Part shown: in pieces, positions 42,335 through 54,169 of the stretch
Numbering within the stretch: position 1 is the first letter of the stretch
Layout: the number at the start of each line of letters is the position of its first letter
Assembly (NCBI GenBank): GCA_026545225.1
Contig: CM048848.1
Span: 48,516,306-48,580,305, forward strand
Origin: Cornus controversa
Taxonomy: Eukaryota; Streptophyta; Magnoliopsida; Cornales; Cornaceae
Length of the DNA stretch: 64,000 nucleotides
Direction of reading: 5' to 3'
Made by a program: the position numbers and the translations under genes
Notes under the pieces: generated by a model
The model's database searches: none
What the model was told of the DNA's origin: nothing
The model's input: only the letters and a program-made list of their open reading frames with translations

Positions 42335-43860
42335 CTGGGGTTGACTCCAAGTCTTCAATAACTTGACTCCAAGTCTTTGGAGAACTACACTTTGACAAAG
42401 TCTTCAAAAACTATATATTAATGAGACTTGTCAAATTTATACGGATAACACTCGACACCATGGTGACCACAGAATATTTTTAATAATATTTTATTTTATA
42501 TTAATAATCTATTTACTTATTATAATATTTTTTATATAATTTTTTAAAATTTGTAATTAATTAGTATATAAATATACTTTATGAATCTTAGTTACAAATT
42601 AAATTAAAGAACATATTGTTTAAAAAAAAATTAAAGAACGGCTTTATGATCATCAAAGTTTTTCAGTCAAGAAAAGCCATGGCAAGACTGAATACCTCAT
42701 TATTTTTAGTCAACAATAAGTGAAGTTGAAATTAAGAGCTGGGCATCGTATATAAAACAAGAACTTGACTCAAAGTCTTTGGAGAACTTGTCGAATGACA
42801 AGACAATACGTTTAGTAACTTATCAAACTTGTTGAATGAGGAGAATGCATTTAATGTATTTATACTTTATTTGTGTTCAAATTTCAAAAAGTTACACTTA
42901 TGCTAACACATTCACATGAAGTACACTTTGACAAAGTCTTCAAAAACTATATATTAGATTTTTCTTGTGTACCTACTGTAAGAAATAAGACTTGTCAAAT
43001 TTATTCTGGTAACACTTAAAACTATGGCCACCATAGAATATTTTTAACAATATTTTATTTTATATTAATTTATTTACTTATTTTTATCATTTTCTATATA
43101 TTTTTTAAAAATTTGTAATTAATTAATACATAAAAATACTTTATGAATCTTAGTTTCTAATTAAATTAAAGAACATAATTTTTTAAAAAAATTGAAAAAT
43201 GACTTTATAGTCATCATAGTTTTATTTTGTTGACAACACTAATGAAAATATATTAAAATTACAATGGCATATTTTTTGATGAAAAAATATGGTCGTTTAT
43301 TGTACGAAAAGATTGAATTGTTATGATTGAATATCATTTTATAGAAGTGAACAAAAGTGCGCGCTCTCTCTCTCTTGTTCATTCTCTTTAAATTAGTTAT
43401 ATCTCTTATTTATTTTTCTATCATTAGTCATTAGACACTATCACATCTCATCTTATATTTATAAAAATTTACAATTTTTACTGCCCGTAAGAAATGGGAC
43501 TTATCAAACTTGTTGAATGATAAGACAATGCATTCAATACGTTCATATCTTATTTGTACTCAAATTTTATCGACCCAATATTAGACTAGTGCTAACAGTC
43601 GATTCACGTGAACTACACTTTGACAAAGTCTTCAAAAACTATACATTAGATTTTTCTTGTGGATGAGACTTATCAAAAACTTGTTGAATTATAAGACAAT
43701 GCATTTAATGCATTCATACCTAATTTGTTCTCAAATTTCATTGACCCACCATTAGGCTTGTGCTAACAATCTTGTGTACCGGATGGTGTAGGAAATGAGA
43801 CTTGTCAAATTTATAGTGTTAACACTTAAAACTATGGTGGCCATACAATATTTTTAATAA
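42335..43860. repeat. RLP2 5' flank: 0.7-0.8-kb units
   Basis: Same unit family as upstream of RLP1, with the phrase at 42,966 and 43,773 (about 807 bp apart). A relic of the RLP coding start (AAAGCCATGGCAAGACTGAA, near 42,674; compare 42,241) lies about 430 bp upstream of the gene. A duplication therefore also copied the first codons on the minus strand. Confidence 0.8.
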
Positions 43861-44136
43861 TGCGGGTGTCCATCCATAGAGCTGGCGGCTTTAAGATAGA
43901 GATGAGGTTGACTCCAAGTCATCTCATCGAAGAAAAGATCATAGCAAGAATCAAGACATTCGAAATAAATGTTTTATTTAATATTACAACCTCTTGGAAA
44001 AGCAGGCTCAACTACATTTCTATACTGAAGGAAACATGTCAACAATAAGGTACGTGAGGGAAGTTATGTGGATCCGGCCTCAGGATCCTCTCAAAGAATA
44101 AGAATGAGAGAGCAAGGACTCCAACTATCCCATCAT

Positions 44137-44173
<37 letters not shown>

Positions 44174-44180
44174 GCTCTTC
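43861..44180. repeat. Distal RLP 5'-flank segment, copy 3
   Basis: Contains GGTGTCCATCCATA, AGTCATCTCATCGAAGAAAA, the conserved 100-bp segment (about 44,029-44,136) and (TA)n tracts to about 44,173. This is the right end of block D2. MITE S, present at the equivalent place in the two other copies, is missing here. Confidence 0.75.
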
Positions 44181-44199
44181 TTAGTAAATATAACTTTTA

Positions 44200-44512
44200 C
44201 AATTTACACTCAACTTAGGACAGATCCCAGGAACTGGGAAATGAATGAATCTGAATATGAAACGTGCAACACTCGTATGATAACAAATATACTGTGCATA
44301 TGCCTAGAATCGGAACCATTTTTCTCTGGAAAGTTATCGCTTGGTTCCGTCCATTGGAACCATCGCCTTGTTGAGAGAAGGAGAAGTCAACCAAAATGAA
44401 AACCAGTTGCAACCGCTTGAAACATCTGGCAGCTTGAGAGTTGCAATAATAGCAGTAGCAAGGGTGTTTAAGAATGCCAAAACAAATGCAGGTATATTAT
44501 TATTTCCTCCAC
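44200..44512 (-). pseudogene. Coding-like fragment of unidentified membrane protein
   Basis: Minus-strand frames give LLFGGGNNNIPAFVLAFLN then TLATAIIATLKLPD, a hydrophobic segment, and NWFSFWLTSPSLNKAM. A diverged shorter copy is at 9.48-9.61 kb, also directly beside R. The peptide has the composition of a membrane helix and AT-poor codons compared with its surroundings, so a captured exon is plausible. I do not recognise the family. Confidence 0.35.
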
Positions 44513-45370
44513 CAAATAAAAGCATAACATGGACAAGAAATTATACAATACTTTAGGAATATTGACGGTGTGACACTCTCATCAAGTGTAAGTCGTCCAT
44601 TTCTTTTGAAAACTATTAATTTCTCTACAATTAAGAGAAATAGAAGACTTACCCTTGTCGGAAATACCATATCACTAGTATTCCGGGGTATTGTATACTT
44701 TCTCCCCATAGACCCGCACCAAGAGATACAATCATCTAGCCAAAATCACTTATACACATTAGAAGTAAGTGTATACACAAATAATGTAATCCAACAAAAT
44801 TTGCCTTCAAACAAATACGATCCGTTCAACTTAAAGCATCTATACTACTATATGATCATATGTAAATCTCATTTTTATTTTTTATATACATTTTTAATTA
44901 ATAATTAATCACATGATTACTTTCTTTCAACATCTATAGCTCTACAGGTTTGGTAATTCGCATTTTCATAAACTTCTCACCACTCTAAAAATTTATCTTG
45001 ACCAAATTTAATTTAGGAAAAATTACAAAAAATTATCCCAAACTATTGAGATTTTGCAGATACCCCCTTACAATGCAAAAAAAAAAAAAAAAACCCTTAA
45101 AACTATAAAATGTTGGGTGGGTAAATGACATTACGATTAGGACGTTGCGATCTTCTGGCCTTTTGTTGGGTGGGTAAATGACTTATCCACCCTCAAAATA
45201 TCTAATATTATTATATAAATCAAAGAAATATAGAAAATTTGAAATTATTAAAAATCTCATGTGAGATGACATTTCATTAATTTGGCTACCTTTCTTGGAC
45301 AACTTCACAACTCTCACTACTCAACACCGTCAACCATTTCACCACTCTCAACCTCATACGATTATACAAA
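44505..45370. repeat. Repeat R, copy 5
   Basis: Begins TTTCCTCCACCAAATAAAAG. The central part contains an insertion of about 180 bp relative to other copies (44.53-44.70 kb) before CCCGCACCAAGAGATACAA resumes. It ends near CAACCTCATACGATTATAC. MITE X follows. Confidence 0.75.
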
Positions 45371-45632
45371 CATGGGTGTGGGATGTGTCTGATACTTTTG
45401 ATTTGACATGCACCTCAAAAGTATATCATATAATTCAATTTCATTATATATATTTTTTTAAGAAGAGTGAAATGCCTATATTCGAAAATATGTTATATAA
45501 AGACATTATTTTAGTCTAAAAATAGAATAAAAATATTTAAATATTTGACAGTGTCTTTGTGTCCTTTTATTTTCGGATTTGATATGTCTAACGCTTGGAC
45601 ATGTACCCACACCCAACACACATACCCAAGTC
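45371..45632. mobile_element. MITE X, copy 3
   Basis: Begins CATGGGTGTGGGATGTGTC and ends CCAACACACATACCC, as in the two other R-X units. The LTR fossil that follows X at 10.7 and 34.3 kb is cut off here after about 15-20 bp, where a hAT-like end starts. Confidence 0.5.
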
Positions 45633-45647
45633 CATGTAACATAAAGT

Positions 45648-46530
45648 CAGGGTTGACCCTGAGATTCCAAAAATTTTGAGAGACCCTAGAAAGACTTTCA
45701 AATGGGTGCCCTTTATATATAAAGTTTAACATGTGCATAAATTTTATAGGGGTGCAAAAATTTTCTTATTGCTAGGTCCTGATAACTCATAAGCATTTAT
45801 TATCCATGATTGAATTAGTGAATTAGCTTATTAGATTATAGCTAATGGCCTATATATGCAGCTGTTATAGTACTGAAAACAAATCTATTAATATATTATA
45901 TATATGTATGAATGTCTTTATGCATATTCAATTACACAATTGTAACAAAATTAATGGAAAGGTAATTAAATATGAAATCTAAAACATAATTAACCATAAA
46001 ATAACCTTAACAACTTGAATCACAGTAAACAACTTTTGTGCATTCAATATCCAAAAGAAACACATTAATTAAGCTGATAGAGAAAACGAACCAAATCAAA
46101 GGATTGAAAATTTTAAACCCTTAATTTTTGAAGAATTTTTTTTTTCAAACCCTAAATACCAAATCAAATTATGATCAAAACTCCCCCTTTTCAAACCCCA
46201 AATAAAATAATCTTAACAACTTAAATCACAACAAACAACTTTTGTGCATTCAATAGCCAAAACAAACACATTAATTAAGCTAATAGAGAAAACGAACCAA
46301 ATCAAAGGATTGAAAATTTTTAATTCTTAATTTCTGAAGAAAAAAAAAATTCAATCCCTAAACCCCAAATGATCAAAGTTCCCCCCTTACCTAAGAGACC
46401 AAAATGAGTTGTTTGCTGCTGGAATGAAGAAAGAAGAAGAAAAATGAGAGAAAACGAGTTGCTTGCTGCTGGCGTGAAAAAGGAAGTAAAAAACAAGTTA
46501 TAAGGAAAAAAGAAGAAAAAAACAAGTTAT
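45648..46530. mobile_element. Probable hAT element end with internal 206-bp tandem duplication
   Basis: CAGGGTTGACCCTGAGATTC at 45,648 resembles common plant hAT termini. The far end is not identified. Inside, about 206 bp beginning AAAATAACCTTAACAAC occurs at 45,998 and again at 46,204, with moderate divergence. No transposase frame is visible. Probably a truncated non-autonomous copy. Confidence 0.5.
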
Positions 46531-46532
46531 TA

Positions 46533-46945
46533 GTCTACTGCGGGTGTCCATCCATACGTGCTGGCTTTAAGATAGAGATGGGGGTTTCCATCTCTTGTTA
46601 GTCTAATGCGGTTGTCCATCCATACGGGTGGTGGCTTTAAGATAGAGATGGGGGTTTCCATCTCTTTTTAGTCTAATGGGGGTGTCCATCCATACGGGTG
46701 GTGGGTTTAAGATAGAGATGGGGGTTTCCATCTCTTATTAGTCTAATGCGGGTGTCCATTCATACGTGGTGGCTTTAAGATAGAGATGGGGGTTTCCATC
46801 TCTTTTTAGTCTAATGGGGGTGTCCATCCATACGGGTGGTGGCTTGGAGTTTCCATCTCTTATTAGTCTAATGCGGGTGTCCATCCATACGGGTGGTGGC
46901 TTTAAGATAGAGATGGGATTGACTCCAAGTCTTCTTCTTTTTTTT
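46533..46945. repeat. 69-bp minisatellite, six copies
   Basis: Units start at 46,533, 46,601, 46,671, 46,741, 46,809 and 46,866 (68, 70, 70, 68, 57 bp, last partial). Each reads GTCTAATGCGGGTGTCCATC, then GTGGCTTTAAGATAGAGATG, then GGTTTCCATCTCTT. The seed phrase is the one found once in each distal RLP 5' flank (19.5, 23.3, 43.86 kb), so the array amplified from that segment. The fifth unit has lost about 12 bp. The last unit runs into ATTGACTCCAAGTCTTC, as the single-copy versions do. Confidence 0.95.
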
Positions 46946-48100
46946 GTTTTGGTTAGAACTTGACTCCAAGTCTTCATATATAAAACAAAAACTTGACTCG
47001 AAGTTTTTTTTGGTTAGAACTTGACTCCAAGTCTTTGGAGAACAGCACTGTCGATAGTCATGTGCTATTTTTAGTGTCAAAGTCTTGTTTACCTGGTGTA
47101 AGAAATGAGGCTTATCAAATTGATAGTGATACATCACTTATTTTATGCTAAATAATGTCAGTGTAGATCCATCTACAATCATTTTCTAAGACTCCATCTA
47201 GACAAAATACTAGGAAATGCAATATTTTTTTCTTTAATTCTAATTTTTTTTATCATTACTCACGTGGTAAGAACTTAGTAGCAACTAGAAAATAATAATG
47301 CACAGGGCAGCATCAGATTGTCCTCTGCTCGGCTTATTCATTAAAAAGTTTAGAATATAATTTTTTTTCACAATTTGCTTTTTAAAAATTGTTTAAAACC
47401 ATGCCTTTTTTGAGTGAACAGTCTTTCATACATAACAGATTTTTATGTATGTATGTGTGTGTGTGTGTAGATATATATATATATTCTCAGAATCATAGCC
47501 CTTTATTTCATTAATTGGACAAATTATTTACAGAGAAATTTTATAGCAAAGATCTTTGCCTCTTAACTATTTTGATTTGGGTCTGTTTGCAACAACGACC
47601 CAAATCAATTAAGTACATTTAATATGACATTGTTTTATTGGGAGTTGTTTTGATATTTTACATATTACTTTATTCGTTTCAACTCCATAATAGGGGCAAT
47701 TTAGTAATTTTATATTATAAATTAATGAAGATTTTAACCATCGTATGATAAAAGGGGCTGGCATTTTGCACAATTTGGAAGATGAAGATGGTTTTTGGCT
47801 CCAAAATAGTTCACTAGGTTTGTTGCAAAAGGTTAATAGTTAAAGAGAGTTTGTTAAAATAGCGTAATGTGTCAAAAGGGTAATTTCGTCATTATCAAAG
47901 TCACTTGAAGGGGGTAATTTGTCAAAAACAAAATAGTACAAAGAGTTTTAATGCAAAATTGTAAGTTGAGGGGGATTTTCAGTAACTTGAGGTATAATTA
48001 GGGGGTTTATCTGTAATTTATCCAACAAAATATGACAGGGCAATTCAACAGAGAGAGAGAGAGAGAGAAGGAGGCTAACTTTTACCATTAAACTCTGAGA
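46946..48100. other. RLP-type spacer and AT-rich DNA
   Basis: 46.95-47.21 kb repeats ACTTGACTCCAAGTCTT and other RLP leader-like phrases, then the segment shared with 2.6 kb. 47,337 onward matches the first bases of the window. 47.4-48.1 kb is AT-rich with (TG)n and (GA)n tracts and no gene. Its REP-like phrases (GGGCAATTTAGTAATTTTAT, GTAATTTGTCAAAAAC) may be MITE remains. Confidence 0.5.
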
Positions 48101-48200
48101 CATGTCAACAATAAGGTACGTGAGGGAAGTTATGAGGACCCGACCTCAGGATCCTCTCAAAGAATAAGAATGAGAGAGCAAGGACTCCAACTATCGCATC

Positions 48201-48237
<37 letters not shown>
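48101..48237. repeat. Conserved 100-bp RLP-flank segment, copy 4
   Basis: ACATGTCAACAATAAGGTAC to CCAACTATCGCATCAT followed by (TA)n. It is nearly identical to copies at 19.68, 23.45 and 44.03 kb. It joins locus B immediately afterwards. Confidence 0.85.
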
Positions 48238-48242
<5 letters not shown>

Positions 48243-48387
48243 TTCACATCATCTGGGGAGAGTTAGTTGAAGTTTATATATGTGTGGACATCTCTTAATT
48301 ATATAGACGCTTTTGGAGTAAACTTGTGAGCACCGAGAAGAAAGTGTGCAAAGTGAACAATATCTATAAAATGTGGGCGGGTCGTGA
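48238..48387. repeat. Left part of duplicated locus B
   Basis: Matches 29,083-29,240 of locus A. The left end of the hAT-like copy B is represented only by the 8 bp next to the larger insertion, its CAGGGCC terminus having been lost relative to copy A. Confidence 0.85.
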
Positions 48388-48924
48388 GGCTGGACCAGGG
48401 GCGGAGCCAGGATTTTAGTTCAGGGAGAGCATAGTGTATTTGATTGGAGAAAAAAAAACTAGCATGACAAATATAAAATTTTCAAATAAATGGCAAACAA
48501 GAAATAAAAAAAATAACAAAATCACTATCTTTCAAGGAGTAGTATAGTATTCGTAATGTAATTTCATATAAATACTCATTTAAAGTAGAACAAAAATCAC
48601 CTAAAATATTGGTTGAACTATGAGTTATGTCAAAGCAACTTGCGCTTAATAAATCCTAACAATTAAAGCAAACATAATGTTCTTTAGTAATCCGAATTAA
48701 AAATTCAGATAAAAGAACTTATTATTCAACTTCAAAACCCAACAGTTGATATAATATTCAAATAAAAAGAACAATAGTAGAATACTTGACTTGACAAATA
48801 TAAAAACCATAATATCGATTGATAATTCAATATTGAATACAATTACAACTGTCCTCGACGGAATTTTATATTTTGAAAGTGATGCATGATAGCCTCATTA
48901 TCTATGCCTTTAAATATATATATC

Positions 48925-50094
48925 TTATTCTATATATTCAACCAAGCTATCAGTCATAAATTGATCTCTCATTTGATTACGCAATTCATTCCTTACAATG
49001 TTCATAGCAGAAAATATCCTCTCCATAGTGGCAGTCGTGACTGGTAAGATAAATGCCAACGTCAAAAGAAAATACACCAATGGATACACCTTGTCTTTTT
49101 TTGTCTCAACCATTCTTCTTGCAAAAGCGAAAATCACTTTCAATCCTTCAAAACCACCAGAGCGCACATCAAGAATATAAATATGAAGCTGAATATCAAG
49201 TTCTATGAGCTTGTTTGCAGAAAATTCATTTTGATAATATTTGGCAAGACAAATTATCTTTTGATTGTCAAAAATAAAGAATGCATCATTTGAACATAGA
49301 CATGCCACACAAAGAAGTAACTCAGTATTTGCCTCACTGAAATGATTATTTAGCTCTTAAAGTTGCATATTTATGACAGAATCAAACAACTCAACACGAT
49401 AGTAATGCAAGTTTGTCATTTCTTGCACATTACGTTGTGGTCATCCTTGAACAAAGAACACATCATCCATGTTGGAAACATCAATCCCATTTTTCTCACA
49501 AAAAGAAGAAACTTCATCAAGTAAAGAATCTCATCCATCTTCCCTCATCATTTATAGACATTGCTTACATACTTTGACTAAAGACATGGCTTTCATGATA
49601 TCTTGATCTTTTCTTTGTAGTGTTTTTGACAATTCATTTGTAAATCCCAACATTATCTTCATCAAATGGAGACTGAATACAAAATTAAAGGATTGTATCT
49701 ACTCAAGTAGAATAACTGCTTTATCTCTTTGATTGAATTTCACTCCATCCACTTCAATAATCTCAAGAACAACAATTATAGATGAGAATATTGTAATCAA
49801 ACTAATCAAAGTACCATAATGTGAGCCCCAACGGGTGTCTCCTGCACGTATAAGAGAAGTACTTTAATTTAGGCCTTTTCCACTTGAAAGCTCGCCATTG
49901 TTACGTCCCTCAATAACTTCGGCAATTTTTTTCTCTCGAATCATATCATAACGTTTACATGAGACTCCAACTACATTCACCACATTAGCAACTCATACGA
50001 AAACAGCAACAAGAGCCAACTGAAGTTGGTGAGCAAAATAATGAACATAAAATGCAATTTCATTCTCTTTTAGAATAAGTGTTTTGAGACCAAT
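48925..50094 (-). pseudogene. hAT transposase, C-terminal half
   Basis: Minus strand reading from the Harbinger junction: GLKTLILKENEIAFYVH, FAHQLQLALVAV, DTRWGSHYGT (plus 49,830 region), then the C-terminal dimerisation domain with LAFILPVTTATMERIFSAMN and MRDQFMTDSLVEYIE. These are landmarks of the ZMYM1-like/DUF4371 hAT family of plants. At least two in-frame stops interrupt this half (near 49,360 and 49,442). The product would bind the element ends and catalyse cut-and-paste transposition; this copy cannot. Confidence 0.85.
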
Positions 50095-52895
50095 TAAGGG
50101 TATGTTTGGGAGGGCTTCCTGGAGCTTCTAAAAGGGCTTCCTTGCCCCCAAAAAGTCATTTCCCAAAAAATAGGTTGTTTGGTGAGATTTTGTAAATGGG
50201 CTTTTTAAAAAAATTACGCACTCCGAAAGCCCGTTAGACTGAAGCCATGTTTTGAGGCTTTTGAGAACCACTTTTCGGGAAGCTAGAGGCTAATTTAAGT
50301 AATAATTTTTCTTTCTCTATTTTACCCTGTGTTATTTTATTTAATTACATCCGTATATGTAGGGTCTGTTTACTCTCTCTCTCTCAACTTTCTCTACGTT
50401 TTTCTGGTTCCAATAACAATGGCGATTTTGTGGTGAGGCAGAAGATAGAGCTGACGGGGTGCAATAAAGTGGAAGATGGTGTTCGAAGGTGATTATATTG
50501 TCTTTCGCACAACATACTCTACTTTATAGCGCACCATCACCAACCGGAGTGTTTGCGATTAAAATTATGGTATATATTGTCATAGTTTCAGCGAAGAAGT
50601 TCGTTCCATTTGAAGGATGCAACCATAGCAATGCGGGTTGGGATGGCGACTACAAAGTTCTAATCCTCGTTGGAGCCGGTAATTCCACTATCTCTTTCTC
50701 TCAGCCTTTGTAGTGTGTGAGATTGAAGTTAGGGTTTGAAAGGAACATATAAAAGAGGTGTATTAAAATGTCGACGAATATATATTGATGAATTTAAGTT
50801 CTAACCCTCGTTGATACCCTACTCAATTTTATCTCTATAACATTTTTGAATGCCCAATTCAATTTTATGCTTACTGTTTTGATTTCTATTTTGAGGAGTT
50901 AGAGAGATAGAATAGAATTGGAGATGGTTTAAAATGTGTTTCACTCTCCTATTCAATGTCTAACACTATTACAACAATCCCACTCAAATAACTTTGCTGA
51001 TCAAAATTTTGAACTCTATAAATTATCCGGATATCTTCCTGAATAGACGTCCATCTTTCAATGTAATAACTGATTTCTTATATATATAATAATGTATTAT
51101 ATTTATAATTATATATTTGTAGTTGAGCAGATGAAGTATAGTATTTTAAATTTCAAAACTGATTCTCTCAATTACTTTGATAACAAATCAGTAATAGGAT
51201 AATGAATTTAAATTTTGAAGTAGAGATATGTTCGAAGTAATAGGATAATGAATATTGAAATTTAAATTTTGAAGTAAAGGATATGTTAACGAAATTATAT
51301 CCTTAGCTTAGTATAAAACTGCAAACAAATGTCAATTAAGGGGAGTTCCTTTTCAGTTCTTAGAGTGTTCATATACTGAGAAATAATAGTGTTTTTAGTG
51401 TAGAGAGAGTTCTCTATGAGGAGAAGCTTTGAAGGAGTTTCAATCAGAGGAAATCATTCTCAAAATCACCAGGTATACTACAGTATTATTAATTCTAGTT
51501 GAATAAGTATTCTTAATTTCTAAGTGAATATATTTTAGGCTATTAGTATGTTGGTAATTCTTTTGAGATTGATAGTAGTCCAAGAGATGGCCAAAGAGAG
51601 TAATCAGATTGTTGAGTTTAATACAAAAGCCTGGTACAAGTTAGATATTTCCTGTTATAAGTTGTTTAATCACTAATGTGCATTTTATCATTTTTTATGA
51701 ATTGATAGACAGTGATTTTGTCTTATATTTAGTTCTATGTAATAATAGAATAACAAAAAATATAGATAAAGAGATGAGAGACTCGTACTATATCAACTGG
51801 CCTGGGTACTTCCCATAGATTGTTGTTTCAATGTTCTTTTTTTATGAACTTCAAGAGTAATTGTATCTAGAACCCATCCTTCTCTCTTTTATTTACAGAT
51901 TTATACCTTTCTAAAATTCATTATGAGATGATATGTGAAATGACGATGAATGAATTTTCTCTGCCCTCCCTTGTTCTAAAGATAATTTATAATGTAAACA
52001 GGTGGGGATGAAAATGAGAGGAACAGTATGTGTTGAAGATTGAACAACAATTGTGTGATATGCCCCCTTTGAACAATATGCTAATGCTTGTGTTGTAGAT
52101 CTTCACCTTGTCTTGTCTTTAGCCAACCTCTATCTTACTTGTGATAGTATTTTAGCATGTTTTCCTTGAATGAAACATAAAACACTCTAGGAACTTTAAT
52201 TTTAAGTAAAGTCTAGTTTATTATATGTAGTAGTCCTTGTACATTAAGCAACTGGTTGTGTCTTGAAATTTCTTGTTTTGGTTGATGCTAATAGAGCTGT
52301 GAAGGTTGAATAGAGTCCTCAAATTGGGGACTGTAACAAGACAACAATTACATATGAAAATATTCTTTGTTATTCTATTATTTAACCATAGATGAGTCAT
52401 CCCATCATGACATTACTCTTTAAAATTAGTCCCAAACCAAGGAAGGGTCCTAAGAGTATACGTAGATGGGGATACAAAATTAAATTTGACATTTCATTAT
52501 CATCAGCTATGTTTTTTTGTCAAAATAATGGAATCGGTGAAATGAATTATTTTTTTCGATTGTATTCCATCATATGCCATGTTTCCTCCAATATTTAATT
52601 TTTGAATTCTTTTTTTTCAATTGTATCTATGCTTTAAGATTGAAGAGTATTGAAACTGACTAATACAGGCAATGTTTTCCTTGTTACAATACTAATATGC
52701 TTCGGGTTCATAATGCTTTGACAAGGCATGTTCGTAGGAATGTTACATCTCTGTTTGTTTGATTTTGGTAATGCCTTATCCCCTCGTCGAAGCAGTTAAA
52801 TGGACATTATGTCAAATTAAGATCAACTTATACATTCTAATTTACTATCAAATAGTTGATTTTTTTATCTTATTTTATTATAAATTTTTTGATAG

Positions 52896-53947
52896 ATGGA
52901 AAATAGTCAGGCTGCTTCCTCATCAGTGCCAAATCAAAGGATTGAAAAAAGGGACAAAGCTGTTTGGAATAATGATTTACATAAAATCTTTGTTGAATTA
53001 TGTTATAATCAAATGTTAAAAGGGAATAAGAAAGGGACAGTTCTCACAAAAGAATGATGGAATAATGTAATTGCAACTTTTCAAAATAAAACTTGAAGAA
53101 CTTATGATAAAAAGTAAATGAAAAATCATTGGGATGGTGTTAAGGGTGAATGGAAGATATGGTATCGGTTAAAAAGTCAAGAGACTGGCCTTGGATGGGA
53201 TTACGATAAAAACACGGTCACTGCTGACAATGATTGGTGGAAGAACTACTTAGAGGTATATCTTAAATATCTATTTTGTTCACCCATTTGTAAGATTTTA
53301 TATTGAGTAATTATCGATAAATTTGTTTTTCTCTTAAACAGTCTTACCCTGAGGCAGCTAAGTTTTGTGATAAAGGACTGGATCACTCAGATCAATTAAC
53401 CGCATTATTCAAAGATGGAATGGCAACTAGCAATATGGCTTGGGCACCTTCACAAGGAACATTACCAGAAGATAGTATTGGAACATGTCAATTTCAGGAA
53501 AATACATTGCATAGTCAAGCAGAGACAGCCATGAGAAGGGAAGAGGATCCTATCTTGCACAATGGAGAAGAAAGTAGGCCAACTGATGATGATGATATTA
53601 GAGATACAAATGATACCAATCGTCGTAGGAGATCAGGAGATTTGATTCCGCCCCCTCAGAAACCTCAAAAAGTCTCTACTGCTGCAAACATGAACAAATT
53701 TCTTGATAGAATATGTGTGACATTAGAGTCAAGGGCAGCTGAGACTACATGTTGCAAAATTAAAGATTGCATAGAACTATTGAATAAAATGCTAGAAGTA
53801 CCAAGAGGAAGTGAACTTTACCTGTTTGCTTGTAGGACATTTGAAAAAAAAGAAAAGCGAGAAATATTTGTGGCACTAGGAGATTCTGATCTACGCATGA
53901 CTTGGCTTGAAAATGAACAAACAGTCAACAATATACCCAATCCATGA
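52896..53947 (+). pseudogene. Harbinger ORF1: Myb/SANT-like DNA-binding protein
   Basis: Start MENSQAASSSVPNQRIEKRD. Exon 1 is 52,896-53,255, followed by an intron (GTATAT to AACAG) and exon 2 at 53,342-53,947 ending NNIPNP. The Myb/SANT-like domain (Myb_DNA-bind_3 type) shows KAVWNNDLHKIFVELC, MKNHWDGVKGEWKIW, GLGWDYDKNTVTADNDWW and then YPEAAKFCDKGL. The C-terminal part has a basic RRRRS patch and a helical RKFLD-like region (NMNKFLDRICVTLESRA). In this family the protein helps the transposase enter the nucleus and bind the ends. Three in-frame stops fall in exon 1 (near 53,056, 53,095 and 53,116); the intron boundaries are intact. Confidence 0.88.
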
Positions 53948-54169
53948 GCTATTTAATTTTGATATGACATTTTTTATGCATATTTTTCTTTGGTTATGAA
54001 AATTAGGAGTAAGAAGGTAGATAATATATATTTTTTTATGGTTTATGTGTTTCCTTTACTTTTATGTTCTTTTATTCGTAAAATAAATAAATTACAAATT
54101 TCAATACATAATGATTAATTCTTATGTTTTATGATTTTACTAAATGGTATTTTTTTTAACAGCTATAAT

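Noticed and set aside
46533-46945. CRISPR-like array
   Set aside because: The units are contiguous 68-70-bp direct repeats with no unique spacers, in plant nuclear DNA; this is a minisatellite.
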